NCBI GenBank assembly: GCA_015350385.1
Contig: WNKI01000002.1
Location: 659,566-723,565 of the forward strand
Source of the DNA: Aculops lycopersici
Taxonomy: Eukaryota > Arthropoda > Arachnida > Trombidiformes > Eriophyidae
Length of the DNA: 64,000 nt
Direction of reading: 5' to 3'
The position numbers were made by a program, and so were the translations under genes. Shown here piece by piece: positions 43,611 through 56,700 of this stretch (positions are counted from its first letter, which is position 1; each line of letters begins with the position of its first letter). Below the pieces are notes generated by a model. It had not been told where the DNA came from and ran no database searches. It was given only the letters and a program-made list of their open reading frames with translations.

Positions 43611-45464
43611 CTTGGGGTCTATTGTGGTTTTGTGCAGCGCAAGTCTTGTGCAGACGACGCGATGCAAAGCAACGTGGCACGCCGCATTTCAACGCCGAGC
43701 TAGCTTGCCAGATTAATTGGGGCGCGAGAACGTGCGGTGAGGGCAACTAACCGCAAGTTACTGCCGCCGCTTGTGCAATCGCCGACACGGCAATTGCGAA
43801 AAGAGCTAGCGAATCGATCAAAGGCTCGTCGGGGCGCAACAAACTGAACACAGTTACTCAAATGACTCCTTAGCACGCTGGCCATTTGCGGCTAGCTGGT
43901 GTTAACTGTTTCGCCAACAGTTGGCACAAAGTTCAGTTGATTAATCTAAGTCACACACAAACTCGCGTTGCTCTTTTATTCCTCGCGCCCACTCTCTCCC
44001 TCTCTTCTTTCTCGTCGGCTTTTTTAGACGACTCTATCCTGATCATCGGTTTTAGGCTTCGAGCTTTGAGTTTTAGGCTCTAACCATTGTGTTGGTTTTC
44101 CCTCTAGATCGGTGTTTTCACCGACACTTCCACTTCTACAACCACCACCAATCAGCCGGTCGCTTTTCGGAATCTCGTCCGCTCATTCTTATCAGTTAAC
44201 GACATCGACAATCGCTTGTGCACGTCCAATGTGCCAGCTAGCTAGTGAGTTGGGACGAGGAAGAAAGAGAGATAAAACAGAGCAGATTCCTGGAGCTATT
44301 TCTCGCGAATGACGGAAAAAGGTAGAGTGGTGGCCAGATTAAGAAGAGCAGCCTACCCAAGGTTTATTATTATTATTATGGGACAAACGCCCGATGAGCC
44401 TATTGCCTCCACTCGCCTCCGATCTCAACTTACTCTACTCGCAACCCGCTCAAAGTAGCGAGTGGCAAAGCAAAACAAAAAAGTTAACCAACTAGAGTGA
44501 TTGAACCAGACGATCGGGCTAGTGAAGTGGGGTGAATCAAGGCCTTGCGTTGAGTCTGGTTTAACGCAAAACCCATTGGCAGTTTATTAAATAGACAGCC
44601 GCCTCACCTGTTTCCCCTTTTTCAAGTGAACAATCATTCATTATTAATGAGCTCGACTAGTGGGGGCAGAGGAGTCTGCGTGTTGGAAAAATCTAGTGAT
44701 TTAGCCGAAATCTCGGGTCGCTAGGCGCCATTGATTTTGTGTGCTATTTGGAAAAACACAAGCGCACGGGTTTTTTACTTTCTCTTTCCCCTTTCCTCTC
44801 GCTCGTTGTAAGCTCATGTCGCTCGTCTGATAACTCAGACTATCATCTGGTTCATTGGTGTAGAAAATTAGTGCAATCAAAAGCAATAGATAGTTGAGCT
44901 GACTTATTTATAAAAATAGAAGTTAACTCCTCACTAAATTTCGGCTCAAAAATCAACCAGCCGTTCCTGTGAAAATACGATGAAATTGAGATCGAGTTTA
45001 ATAAATAAGAGCAACTGGTCATAACTCTTAAGGAAAACTCAAGGGCCCGCCAGCTCCTCCTGTCGGCCGGTACCACACCAAAAGTAGTAAGTTGGGGCTC
45101 CGTTAGGTGGCGCCATGATCGGACCTTAGCTGGCGAGGGAGTGACGATTACCGAGGCGCACGCTGCAGCTAAAGGCCCTTGCTTAATCGCAAGAACGGCG
45201 CTTGCTCACTTCGAAGCGGCAGGTGACTAAACTCGGACTTAAACCACCTAAGCCAAGTATTCGAACTAAGGAAACTAAACTAACAATAGATCATTAGTGC
45301 GGCCAACTGAAAGTTTCAATCTTTCCGCTTGACGAGAAAAGCGTATGCTTTTGACTCTACTGTATGTTTCAACGTTAGTGAAAGAAAAAGTTGGACTAAA
45401 ATTAAACTCTTCTTCTCTTTACTAAAGCATTAGGATAAACGTATGAAATGAAAGATTAACTTAC

Positions 45465-47700
45465 CGAACAGAAAGGAGCCCCGCGTTGTGTGGCCACTTG
45501 TTGTTGTTGTCTCCCTAATGGCCTCAAGACGAGACGCGCCGGCCGGAAGTGGCGAGCTTGAGTTTGTTTGGTGGACAGGAAGTTGATCGAATCCACCTCG
45601 GCACTCGAAGTTGCCTTCAATTCCAACGTCCGTCTTACGTCGAACAATCGGCTGATGATTGATGTTTGTGGCAAGAGTATTATTTGATTTATCTCCAGAC
45701 GCCAGCGGCGAATCTTCACTTCCGGCGCCGAGGAAAACGCCACCGCTAGCAGTATTTGCCGCCTGATTGGCCGCCTCAAGAGCGACACTAGAATTTAATC
45801 GGCTGCCAGCCAAGCGACGGCTGCTTCGAGTTGAGAATGATGATTGGCCGGCTTTTGCTTGGGCGAGATTGAGCGGAAGTTGGGCAATGTCGACGGAATG
45901 CCTATGGATTTGGCCACGATTTGCAACTACATTCAACAATTTCTTGTCCTGATTGATAAGCTTGGCATTCAGGTCCCTAAAATACTGCTGACGAGCGCAA
46001 TAGTTTGTTTCAAAGGTTGACTTTTGCTCGGTGATTTGTGCTTGAGCTTGTTTAGATGAAACCGTCGAGGAGCGCCGCCGTTCATTTAGGTAAATCTCGA
46101 GGCTTGTTTCTGGCGGCGGACTCTTGGTCATTTCGTAGATAGAAAGGCGGCGTTGAATTTTGTTGTTTGAGGCTTGTTGTTGGCCATTTCCGGTTCCCAA
46201 CTCGTCGTTGGTTATATTTGATTGTGTTGGACCCAGGAAAGTGGAGTGCAACAAATTGGACACGAAGGCCGAGGACTTGCGGCGCATCGAGTTCAGCTTG
46301 CCTTCTGGTTTAGCTTGTTTCTTGTTGTTGAGTTGATCTTGTTGTTGTTGCTGATTGTCTTGACTTTGGCTTGTCGCTCTTCTCGATAGCCGATTATCTG
46401 GTCGACTTCCGCTTGACGGCTTGGTGACGGCGGCAACAATCCTGTACCTAATGCCATCAATCTCTTCAAACTCTTCGTCGTTCTCGTCGCCGCCGCCATG
46501 GTTGGCTTCGTTATTGTTGTTGTTGACGGCGGCATTTTCGCCGGCAGCAATTCCGGCCACCTGTTCACTAATCAGATTATTATTATTATTTTTGTTGTTG
46601 TTGCACAGATCGCTCTCCTCGCTCCGGCCACTTCCGGCCATCGGAGCCATGGCGCCGCTCGGCTGGCCACGCGCTCGCAAATTGCCAACCTCTCGCTCGA
46701 GCTCCTCTTCCTCCTCGTCGATCTCTTCGTGGACTGAAAACTTGTGCGAAGCTGAATTTGAATTTGGATCAGTGATTAAAATGAGCGGTCTTGTGGTTGT
46801 AGGTTGATATTGGTGGTGCTGCTTTAGATGCTTTTGATGTTGTTGCTGCTGGTGCAGTGCAACTACAAAATGGTTGCCGCTGTTATAATTGTTTGCTCGA
46901 TTGACACTAGCCGAGTGTCTTGGTGCCGGCGACGACTCAAATGTCGCCGACGTCGTCGTCTTGGCCGCACGATTGGCCACTGATGACGACGAAGAGGACC
47001 ACGTCGACGTCGACTCGCCAGCACCACTGCCAACGCCAACGGCAACAATCCCCCTACGGCCGTCTAATGGACCGCTACCGGCGCCAACTTTCGCTCCTCG
47101 GCTGGCGACGATCGCCTGTCTTTCGGGCTTCTGCTGCAATTGGCTCGTTTGCTGTTGATGCTGCTGTCGTTGGAGCTGGAAACTCGTAGCCGTTTCGTCT
47201 TCTTCTCGTGCTCGCTTAACGCTTTCCTCGCTTCTGTCTCTAGCGCCACCACCACCGGCACCACCACCACTGCCAACGCTGGCACCACTACCTCCATTGT
47301 CTTTGTCTCTCACGCTGCCAGCTACTCTATTGTTGTTATTGTTGGCCCCTGGATCTTGTGCCGCGTTGTGACTGTCGTTGTCGTTGCTGTTGCTCGTGTT
47401 GTTGTTGTAGTAGTTGTTGTTGTTGTTATTGGCGCATCTGAGAGGCGAGTCGAGTTCATTGTGACCAGCGAGTTGGGCTAAGGCAGCTCCTTGTCTTTGG
47501 CTCGTATTGTTTCCTCTATCTCCGCCACTGATGACTGGCGACGGCAGTTGTGGCGACGGCACAACTCGTTCACTTTGTTGCGCTGCCTGCTGTCTATTTG
47601 GAGTTACGTCGGCAGCAGCAGCAGCAGCAGTAGCAGTGGTAGTCGTAGTCGTAGAGGCAAAATAGCTCGCCTCGGCTGAGCCACCACCTTGCGGCTCCAT
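45465..47700 (-). CDS. First coding exon of an unrecognised, largely disordered protein
   Basis: ATG at 47700; 745 codons are open to TTCG|GTAAGT at 45465/45464 (phase 1). Without splicing the frame stops 11 codons later, so the protein almost certainly continues in an exon not found here. Composition is Thr/Ala, Asn, Gln and Gly runs, an acidic HEEIDEEEEELEREV segment (~324-338), then segments that look constrained: EFEEIDGIRYRIV at ~410-422, RRKSSAFVSNLLHSTFLG at ~473-490, and RRLSIYEMTKSPPP then ETSLEIYLNERRRSS at ~517-545. Several RRxS sites fit basophilic kinases (inference). No known domain was recognised, so no function is proposed. Continuous coding over 2.2 kb and a good donor make it a real gene. 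Confidence 0.7.
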
Positions 47701-50700
47701 CGGCCTGCGAGCCGAGGCAAAAGAGGCAAAGACACAGGCGAGAGAAGAAGAGAAAAGTAGAGAGGCAAGCGAGCGAAACCAAATCAGGCGGCTAAGTCAC
47801 GCGTTATGGTGTCGCTTCGAGTTTCTCTCTCTCTCTCTCTCTCCCTCTTACTTCCTTTCTCTAGAAATTGTGTAGTTTTTAAGGCCAAGGCGCAAACTCG
47901 GCGAGCTCGCAACTTTTGACTCCTCCCCTGCTTCAGCTTGCCAATCCGTGAGCCCGGAGAACTCCAGTTCTCCAAATCTCCAATCTCCAAACGCTTGTTG
48001 TGGGAAAGAGAAAGAGCGAGTGAGAAAGAAGCAGAGTGAAAGACGTCAACGGTCTTGCCAAATGGTAGCCAGTTGGCAAGGTGATCGAGTCCTATGTCTC
48101 TGACCCTATCGTCTTTCACGTGCTGCTTATCCTCTCTCTATCCTCCTTGCTTGCAACTTGACCAGACGCCACGCTTCTTCCACTTGAAATGCTCTACTAT
48201 TTAGAATAGAATAGCACAGTCCACCGAAACTACTTCTCAACAAACGCCACCAGATCAGTACGGCGAGCTTTGGGTTATTAAATCAACATGAGGGCCAGTT
48301 GGAGTTTAATGCTGTAGGAAAAGAGTACGGATATTGAGCCAAATAGGCAGACACACGGGCGGGCAGGCGGACAGACGAAAGTTTGGCAGGCACGAGCTGA
48401 ATGCTGGACGCTTAACGCTGCTAAGTCCGCGAGACAACGATCTAGACGACGTAAGAGGGGCCAGTATATAAAATTTAAAGCGCCTCCAATGTTGTTTTGC
48501 TTTGCTTTTTGTCCTGAGTTGTTGTTTGCCGCCAAACTAGTCCATTGGTTTGTATTGGAGAGTCACTCGTTTGCTCACTCACTTGCTCGCTCGCTCGAGG
48601 GATAGACCCACAAGCGCGTGCCGCGCACGCCGACTTCCGATGCGCGCCTGTGTCTTGGCAATTTAATTGCTGTGCGTTAGCCTCCTCTTCGTGCCACTTG
48701 TGCGAACAACTTATTGTATGTTTGAGGAAGAGAGAGCGTGTCTTTGGCCAGCTTTTTATGCTTGAATCACAAATCTAGTCGCTTTCTCATAAGTTTTTTC
48801 TTTCTTTATATTATTATCTTCATCTTCTTTTTCTTGTGATGCCACTAAAAAGTTTGTTGCTGTTGATGTAAAAGTGACATTAGTTTCTTCTTCCCCGTCG
48901 TTCATTTCAAGGGTAACTCTATTTTTTCCTCTTCTTCTCTCGCTTTAGGGGAGATGAGCTACTAAAATTGAAACCGACGCACAAAACTCCTCTCTCATTC
49001 GAGGCCAACAAACTGGCTTCCGGTTTTCCCTCAATAAGAGCTTCTTCGGTTTTCGTGATTGCCGACGACAATTCCCAGATTTCCTCGCGATATCGTCACA
49101 CAAAAGCGGGTGTCAATACTTTCTAACTCTTCAATTTTCTTAAATTAAGGTGTCTGAGTTGAGAAGAATGTTAAAACGTTGTTTGCGGTTGCGGTTGTTG
49201 AAGTAGACTTGAAATTAGAAAATTCATGGTGATTGATTTGTGTTGTCGTCGGTTTTTTTTTGTCGCTTTGGGTGGATGGCTGCAAGTGGATGACGTTTAT
49301 GATCCAGTTTTCTATTCTCCGAAGGTCGACTGGCACTCGATTGTTAGCACGTCCAGAATTTCTATTCAACTTTGGATGACAACGCCGAAAACGACGTCAG
49401 GGACAACGTCCAACTCAAAACGCTCGTCAGCCGGCGTGGTGAGTTTTCAGCGGCGGCACGTCCTCAGGTGGCCGGCGCCCAGAAGCCAGAGACAGAGCGA
49501 GGCGCGCACAGGTTAACTGGCCGCCCAAGTTTGTATCCACCGAGCGATTGAGTCGATCTACAATATCAATTGGCTATTGTTAGCGCTTCAGAGTTGAGCC
49601 TCAGCGCCAAGCCTTTCATTGAACTGTGTCCTTCTATCCCTCCAGTTTCGTCTCTCTCGTTTCCTTTCGTCCCCGGAGACCGAAAGAGTGCAACGCGAAC
49701 CTAGTGATCCGGGAAGGAAAGAGCCGGAGTCTTGTGCTTTGCTTCCCTTGCCGCCGAGGAGTTGCCAAGGTAAAAGTGGCGCGCTGTCTCTCTATCTCTT
49801 TTCCCCTTCCCTTCTCTTTTTCTCCTATTGTTGGCTATCGCTCGTCAACTCGCAACTGCTCACGCCCGTCGCTTCGCCCCAGGTTCAGTCTGCTCCTTTG
49901 TTCTGCCTCTTTAATGCCAACTCAAAAGTCGACTCGACTGTGTCAAGTTACGCACACTTCCTGTACCTCTCACCTGCTTCCTCAGCCGCCTCACCTGTCT
50001 ACCCGACACGACTGCAACTCTGAAAGCTTGCATCTTCGTGAGCATCTCTTCTCCTCGATTCATCTGACTTCATGTTAACTGGTCTTCTAAGTAGCAGTCG
50101 TCGTCGTTGTATGTACTCCTCTCTCCTCTTCTACATCGAATTCTAGACTGGTTCTTGATGAGCTGAATTTTGAGCTGCATACTGTGCAACAAGCCAACTG
50201 ACTAACTGACTGACGGACCAACTCAGTCCGACTGACTGAGTTGCCGAGATTCTCCTGTTATTCTCGGATGTGGCAACTGAAAGGCGCGACTAGAGGGTTG
50301 AAGTAGCAACAACAACAACTTCCACTAACACTACCACTGGCATGCTGCTGACTAGGAACTTTGGCAGAACGACTGCGACAAGAGCTCGTCGCTAATTTGC
50401 ACACGTACACTTCAATGGACTATCTCTCGTGGCTCGCCTGCTCGCTCGCTTGCTTTAGTGATCGTTGAATGGAGGGGTGACTCTTTTGGTCTTTTTACTC
50501 TATGAGTCTATGGGGCCACAATAGTAGCTGTGGTAGCTTTTTTCATTGAGCGCCGCCCGCTCGAGCAAAGTAAACTGTTGGCCGCCTGAACTGCTGCGGT
50601 TGCTGCTGCTACCTGCATCGTCTCTAGGTCACAAGCGGATACAGCGACTTGTTTGCTCGCTCGCTCGCTCGTCGACACAGAAGTCGCTATGCGCTTATCC

Positions 50701-53700
50701 AAATATATAATAATAAAACTCAAGCACGGCAAGCGGTCAAACTCAACACAACTCCAACCGAATAACTGACTGACTGGCAAGCTGACCGACCGAGTGACTA
50801 ACTGACTAACTGGCTTGCGCCGCTAGTGCGTAGAAGGCCTCAGTGGAGTAGAGTATGTGCTTAACGGCATTGAAATTTCCCATTGACTTTCATGGTGATG
50901 GTTGATTTTAGCCATTGGTTAAGCCAGGCTCTTGGCTAGCTGCGCAACCACCACACTGACATCCCAGATTCCGAGTCGGCCGCAATTTGCACACTCAATT
51001 CACCAGTCGCCACTCGTTGTCGACGTCGTCGTTGTGGTTGCTGCTCTCTGATTTGGTTAGCCAACTTTGCCTCGTGGCCTCAGCCAAAACCACCCACTAG
51101 CTAACTTGCTCGCAAGGAAGAGAGAGAAATGCGCGCGCAAACCGCCGGAAGTAAGCGACCAAGGCAAATTCATGAGCTACGCGCAGGGTTTAATTTCTAT
51201 GCTAGTAGCGGAGGTTGGCGACGCTTGGTTGGGTTTAGCTGACAACGTCATTGTGTGACTCTCTCTCTCTCTCTCCCTCTCTTCATGTATGTTATTCCTC
51301 TACATCATCCGACGCACGAGCCAATGGATGCCAACGAGAAGTGTGGGAAACTCGAGACTGGTGCCGGCAACAGCAACGCAATGGGCAGAACTCAACTCAA
51401 CCATCGACCGTCCAGTTGCTTCAATGATAGAGTAGAAAGAGGGATAAAAGATTAGCTCAAATCCTGGAGTGTCGTCGTCGGTGTTGTCGTTGTTGTTGCC
51501 ACGATTTTGTGACTGATTTTTCCGAGACTCAAGTCAAATGATTTTTCGGTCTGAACTTGAAACTCCCGCGGGAAGTTCAAAATCCCATTCCCTCTTGTAG
51601 GATTCTATTCCCCCCTCTCTCTCCCTCTCATTGTCTCTTTCGCTTTCAATGTTGTCATTGGACGCGAAGTCAAACAAGCGAGCAGGCCAATAGATCAGCT
51701 CGCTCGCTCTAATTTCGATTGTCTCTCCACGGAGTTGCCGGCAAATGTTGCCTGGCTTTTGTCTAAGAGTTCAAAACAAAGGTTCTGCGGAAAGAATTAG
51801 AATTGCAACAACTAGCACCACTCTAACTCCAATTGCCACTGCTAACTTCCACCGACTTGCGATGGGTTTATAATGGAATTGATCCGCGCGAGTTTAGCAG
51901 TCGGCACGGCGCCGCCTCTACCTCTACCATCGACATCGATCTCTTTGCTTGCTCGACCAGTTTGATCAGACGCCAGAGGAAATTCACCTGAGACGCCCGA
52001 AGCCACATTGTGTCCGCAAGCCCAAATCCCAAAGGCCACCTTGTCTGGCCCCAGTCGTTAGGTGTCGTCGCTAGGCGCACCTCACCTGCGGCGGGTCGTT
52101 GCGCTGCAGGTGTGTGTTTGTAGGCTCTCTCGTCGTTGTTGTTGTGGAAACACACAAGCGAGCAACAGCATCGCAAACTTACTTCACAACTGCGAGCTTA
52201 CCAATTTGGTCTGGCTGACCAGTCGGCGAGCCGGCCACTCGATTAGGGGAACAGGGCGAAACTATTAGCCTTTAATTGGGTGTATCATTGTGGCCAGCTG
52301 CTTGTTCACGTGCTGGTTGTTTTTGAGACTGTTACTCCCATTGTTGTTGTTGTTGTTTTTTCTGCTATCGCTGTAGAACTCAACGTCACGGGAGCTCGTC
52401 ACATTGAGTTGAATTGCAACTTGCGTTATCTAGGAAAAGCCTACCACAACAAGCCAGCTCGTGGAAAGCACGAGCAAATTAACTTACTGCGCTCGTAAAC
52501 GACTCTCGCTGTCTCCTTCCAACTTGAAATGGAGCCGGAAGTTGACGAGGCGCCAAGTGAGCAAGTTTAAAGCTTCTGGTTCTTCTGAACCAGCAAACTT
52601 GTGCGTGCAACCCGACTACCGCTGCCACGCTCCCTAGTCGGTCAGCTCATGAGCCGAAAGGACTGGTTGCCGCTAGTTGACTCGCTCGCTCGCTCTCATC
52701 GAGTGTGGCCATCGCTTGTGGTAACTCTAGCACAGAGACAAACTTTAACTTTGCTCGATGGCAATGGCAATGGTAGTGGCAGAAAGAGGAGCAGCAGCAG
52801 CTAAGTCAGGCGGCCGCTAGAGTTTGTATGCTGAAAACGTTGAGTTGGGCGACTTTGCGTCCTGCAACTTGAGCTGCAAATTGTCTCACTGTCTGTCTCT
52901 CTGCAAAAGGCAAGTTAGTAGCGCATATAATTCCGTCCGAGTGGAAAGTTTAAACTTGACAGCAGCACCGCAACCAAAATTACCACCACCGTGAGCATCG
53001 GGCCAAAATCTCTCGAGTTGCTCGCTTTCTCGTGGCTTCGGAAATCTGGAGCAGAGGCAGCAGAATTCGCTAGCTTGCCAGCCAATCGAACACCAGCCAG
53101 CCAGCCATGGGCACGTAGCGCAAGGTCTGGCAACCTGCAGACGAGCTGGCTGGCCAGCAGCGATGCGCTTGATTAAATTATGAAGTAAGCCTCTGTTGTT
53201 ATGGCTGCCACCGCTGCTACTACAACTTCTCTTCTCCAGCCAGATTTTGGCCGATTGGATTGCGCAATTGGCATGTTAGCTAGTGGAGTGTATAGCGGCT
53301 CACAAACTCGCAGGCAAATGAGCCAAGAGGATTCGCCAACTTCTCTCCACGCTTCTTATTGGCCCTTCTAAACCCTTTCCGCCTAGCGAGTGTTCCACTC
53401 TTGGAGTTGCAGCACCAAAACCGGAAGTAATCTGCCAATCTCTTGAGTTGCTGCCGCCGCCGCCGCTGCGCCTGCTGCTAGAGCGACTCGTCGTCGAGTT
53501 GCTTAGCTGGCCACTTGCGTTAGTACTTTTGCCTTCCACTTTCATTTCCGCTTCTACGCCGATGACCTGCTGCTGGCTGCATTGAATTATTAGCCAACTC
53601 TTGTGTTTAGTGGCGGCAGCGACGGCAACCATTGGAAATCTCTATGTGTGAGCACAAAGGAGAACTCAAAGTTTCAACTTTAGTTTGGTGTGGTAATCCG

Positions 53701-56700
53701 ATATATCCGCCAGTTCGTCAGTGGTTTTGGTTTGCCACTGCCACCGCCACTCCAACTTTAACGGAAGGCAAGGGAAACGGATTGACGATTCAATTGGTTG
53801 CACTACACACTTGCACACAAACACACTGAACTCATTTGGAATTTTGCTCGCGCAAGCAGAAAGTTCTCATCCAACAAACCGACCGAACGACCGACTGGAG
53901 AGTTTTAGAGGCAAGCGACTGATCATCAAATGGGCAACCAAAACGGCGACGGATTGTGGGATTTTCAAATCCAATTCTAGAACGAAGCCAGCGGGCCCAT
54001 TGTTAGCTGGAGCAAGTGGTTTTAGCGCGAGGATTCAAAGTTTGCCAGAGAGACGCTAGTGGTTTGGTTTGCGACGGGCACGCCCACTCGCTTGCCAGGT
54101 GAACCAGGTGAGTCAGTCGGCTAGCCAGTTTGTTGCCAGCTAACTGGCTCGCCAATCTCACTGCTCCACTTGATGGATTTGCTAGCTCGCAAACAGCTAT
54201 TTCCACGGAACATACATTCGAACTCAACCTGCCTCGACAGTGCCAGTCGAGTGGGCGTCCCAGAATGGCGGTTCGCGTGTCTTTGTTTGTCTCCAAAGTT
54301 TGGTTTAAAGTCTAGAATCTAAAGGATAGATGGAAGCGGTTGCTACGTTTGCACCGGAAGTTGGGGTTCTCACGCTTGAGGTGGAAACAAATTTAAGGTT
54401 GTTTCCTGGCTGCGACAATCGCAATTCTAAATTAAACTGCCGCCGCGGCCGCTTTAACCTTCAAGTTGCAGCCGCAACTACGACTCCAATGTATTCTGTG
54501 TTCTCTGCACAGAACTTGCACATCTATCTAAGGTTTAGAGGGAGCTAGTGAGAGACTTAACATTTACAGTGGTAGCAGTTCACTTTCTTCCTCACCTGCT
54601 CTCTATCAGGGGCCATAAGTAGCTATGCGGCACAGGTGTACTCTTTACCTGAGCTGCAGCCGCTGCCGCTAAGCGCCACCTGCCAAGCCGCTAGCGGCTC
54701 TATGGCTCGCGTGAGCCGCTTGATGAAATTATCACCCGCACGAGTTTGCAGGTTTTCTCTCGCATTGAGCATTAGTCGCCTAGTTCTCAGGCGAGCGAGA
54801 GTTTTAGTTGGTTGGTTGGCTGAATTAAGTGAGTGGGAGGCAGAGTTGAGTTAGAAGTTGAGACTAAAGAAGCTGAGCGAGTTTCCGATTAGCAGCCAAC
54901 GACTGCACTGGTCATCAGTGCAGTGGCCAACGGAACCAAAGAGAGTTGGAGTTAGTTGGCGGCCAAACTTGATTGCCACTTTATCAATCACCCAGCTCAA
55001 GCTCACCTGTCTCGTCCTTGGGCTCGGCGGCGGCGGCTATGTGTAGGCCGCTAGCACCGGGCGCTGTTCAGCCTCCGCCGCCAGCATACAGGGCGCCCAA
55101 ACCAGGAACAGTGGCACCCGAGCCAATGACCAGCAAACTAAACTGCCTGTCAGGCCAACCGGACGCCCGGAGGCTGGCATCGTTCTCGCGCCTCCCCTAT
55201 CCTTTTCCACGTTGCTCCCCCCTGGTCGTCCTCTCTGCCACCGCAGCTGTCGCTGCTCCACCTGAAACTAAAACTAACTCAATGACAACGACGAGCTGGC
55301 AAGCGAGAGAGCGAACAGCAAACCGGAAGCTGCTTCATGCTGCCGACAAACTTTGCCTCGCGGCGCCGGCCAAGGTTTGTTGCGTAAGGCAAGAGTTTGC
55401 TATTGTTGTCTCTCCAATAACAACAGACTGCCTTTCTTACTCGAGCTCAATGCTGGTAGAGGTGTGCCTGCCGAGTTTAGGTTAAGGTGCGAGATTTGAC
55501 AGCGACCAGGTAAAGCGAGAAACACAGGAAGTCACGTTGGGAACTTTGAACTTTTACTTAAGTTTTCCAGCATCAGCTGGTTATCTACAACCCCAAGTAG
55601 GAGGGGGGATATTAACATTCTTTTAACTGAGTGAGCAAATGCAAATCTGGACAACAGAGATGGCCAACCAGCTGAGCAGGATGGTGATCAAGAGCTTGTT
55701 AGCAAGCTAGCTAGCCAGTTGGCCATTCAGCGAGCTAGTTCGAGCTGGACATGCACGAGACTAGTGCAGCTGGTGCTCGATGACTTTTAGCCTAAACTTC
55801 AACCTCCAGGAGAGACCTTCGGGTTTCGGGAGGAATTTGGCGCAACGCCAACTGAATCTCGCGTGTCACCGGACCTCGCAGTTGCTGGCTCCACCGGGAC
55901 CAACGTAACATAGTTGCTGCTGTATCAACGTGGACGCCAATGCCGCCGTTCAGACCGAGAGTGTTGCGACGCGTGGCAGCCGGAAGTCGGCGTTAGCCAA
56001 ACGCAGCGACTAACTCGTTGCTCGCTCGCTAGTCTAGTTGGCTCTGGCTTTGTAGTCTTCGTCGCGATCTAATTGCTGTTCGGTTTGCGGCGCTCGTTTG
56101 CGGGCACCGCCAAATGGGTTAGCATGCGGCAGCGGCGGCCATGAGTCGCGAACGAGCCGAATGAACTGGCGGCGCCCTGTACCGAAATTAATGGGTCCGA
56201 GTGGCGCATCGATTGCGCATAGAGCCACTGGCTGGCTGCTTGTTGACTCGCTGCTAAGCTTTCCGGGTTTCCTCTAGCTGGAGTTTCCAGTTAGAGTCTC
56301 GAAACTGGACGTCCGCGAGAATCCCAACTCGTCGGTCGGTTGGTGGCTGTCGCCACCAAGCCAGAGGCGGCCGCCTCTACCACTGCTACTACTACAACGA
56401 CGGCCTAATTAATGGGCGCGACGACGCCGACATGGCTGGCGAGAGGAGACACTGAATGCCGAGCAAATTGCGTTACTTAGAATCACCATTCAGCGTATGG
56501 TTCTCTCTCGCTCGCCTGTCGCGGTTAAGTTCCAGCATACTTCTGTGCGGAGGCTAGCATCTCAGAGGCCTCGTCGCCAGGTGAATCCATCACTCGCTCA
56601 CTAGTTGCAGGCGTGAGACATAGAGATTTGGAGTTGGAGTCAATGCGCCGGCAGCAACCAGTCGCCAGGTACCGCAGCGCCGCTGGCAAGGCGCAGAGAG

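Larger units (their letters stand above)
29108..45464. other. Long non-coding stretch (intergenic and probably intron of the 47.7-kb gene)
   Basis: About 16 kb with no recognisable protein domain on either strand. The many open frames of 60-170 codons lie antisense to one another and are dominated by simple-sequence residues. The stretch contains CAA, GAT, GTTTC, GCCGA, AACTG, CCAGA and CATAAG microsatellites, a compound GA/GTA/ACGT array with an assembly gap, and inverted repeats at 33198-33227, 37855-37889 and 37943-37958. Downstream exons of the minus-strand gene starting at 47700 should lie here or further left, but I cannot identify them. Confidence 0.5.

Noticed and set aside
55037..56228. 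GC-rich open frames on both strands (for example 54973-55485 plus and 56034-56228 minus)
   Set aside because: No family resemblance and no consistent splice phase to a neighbouring exon.
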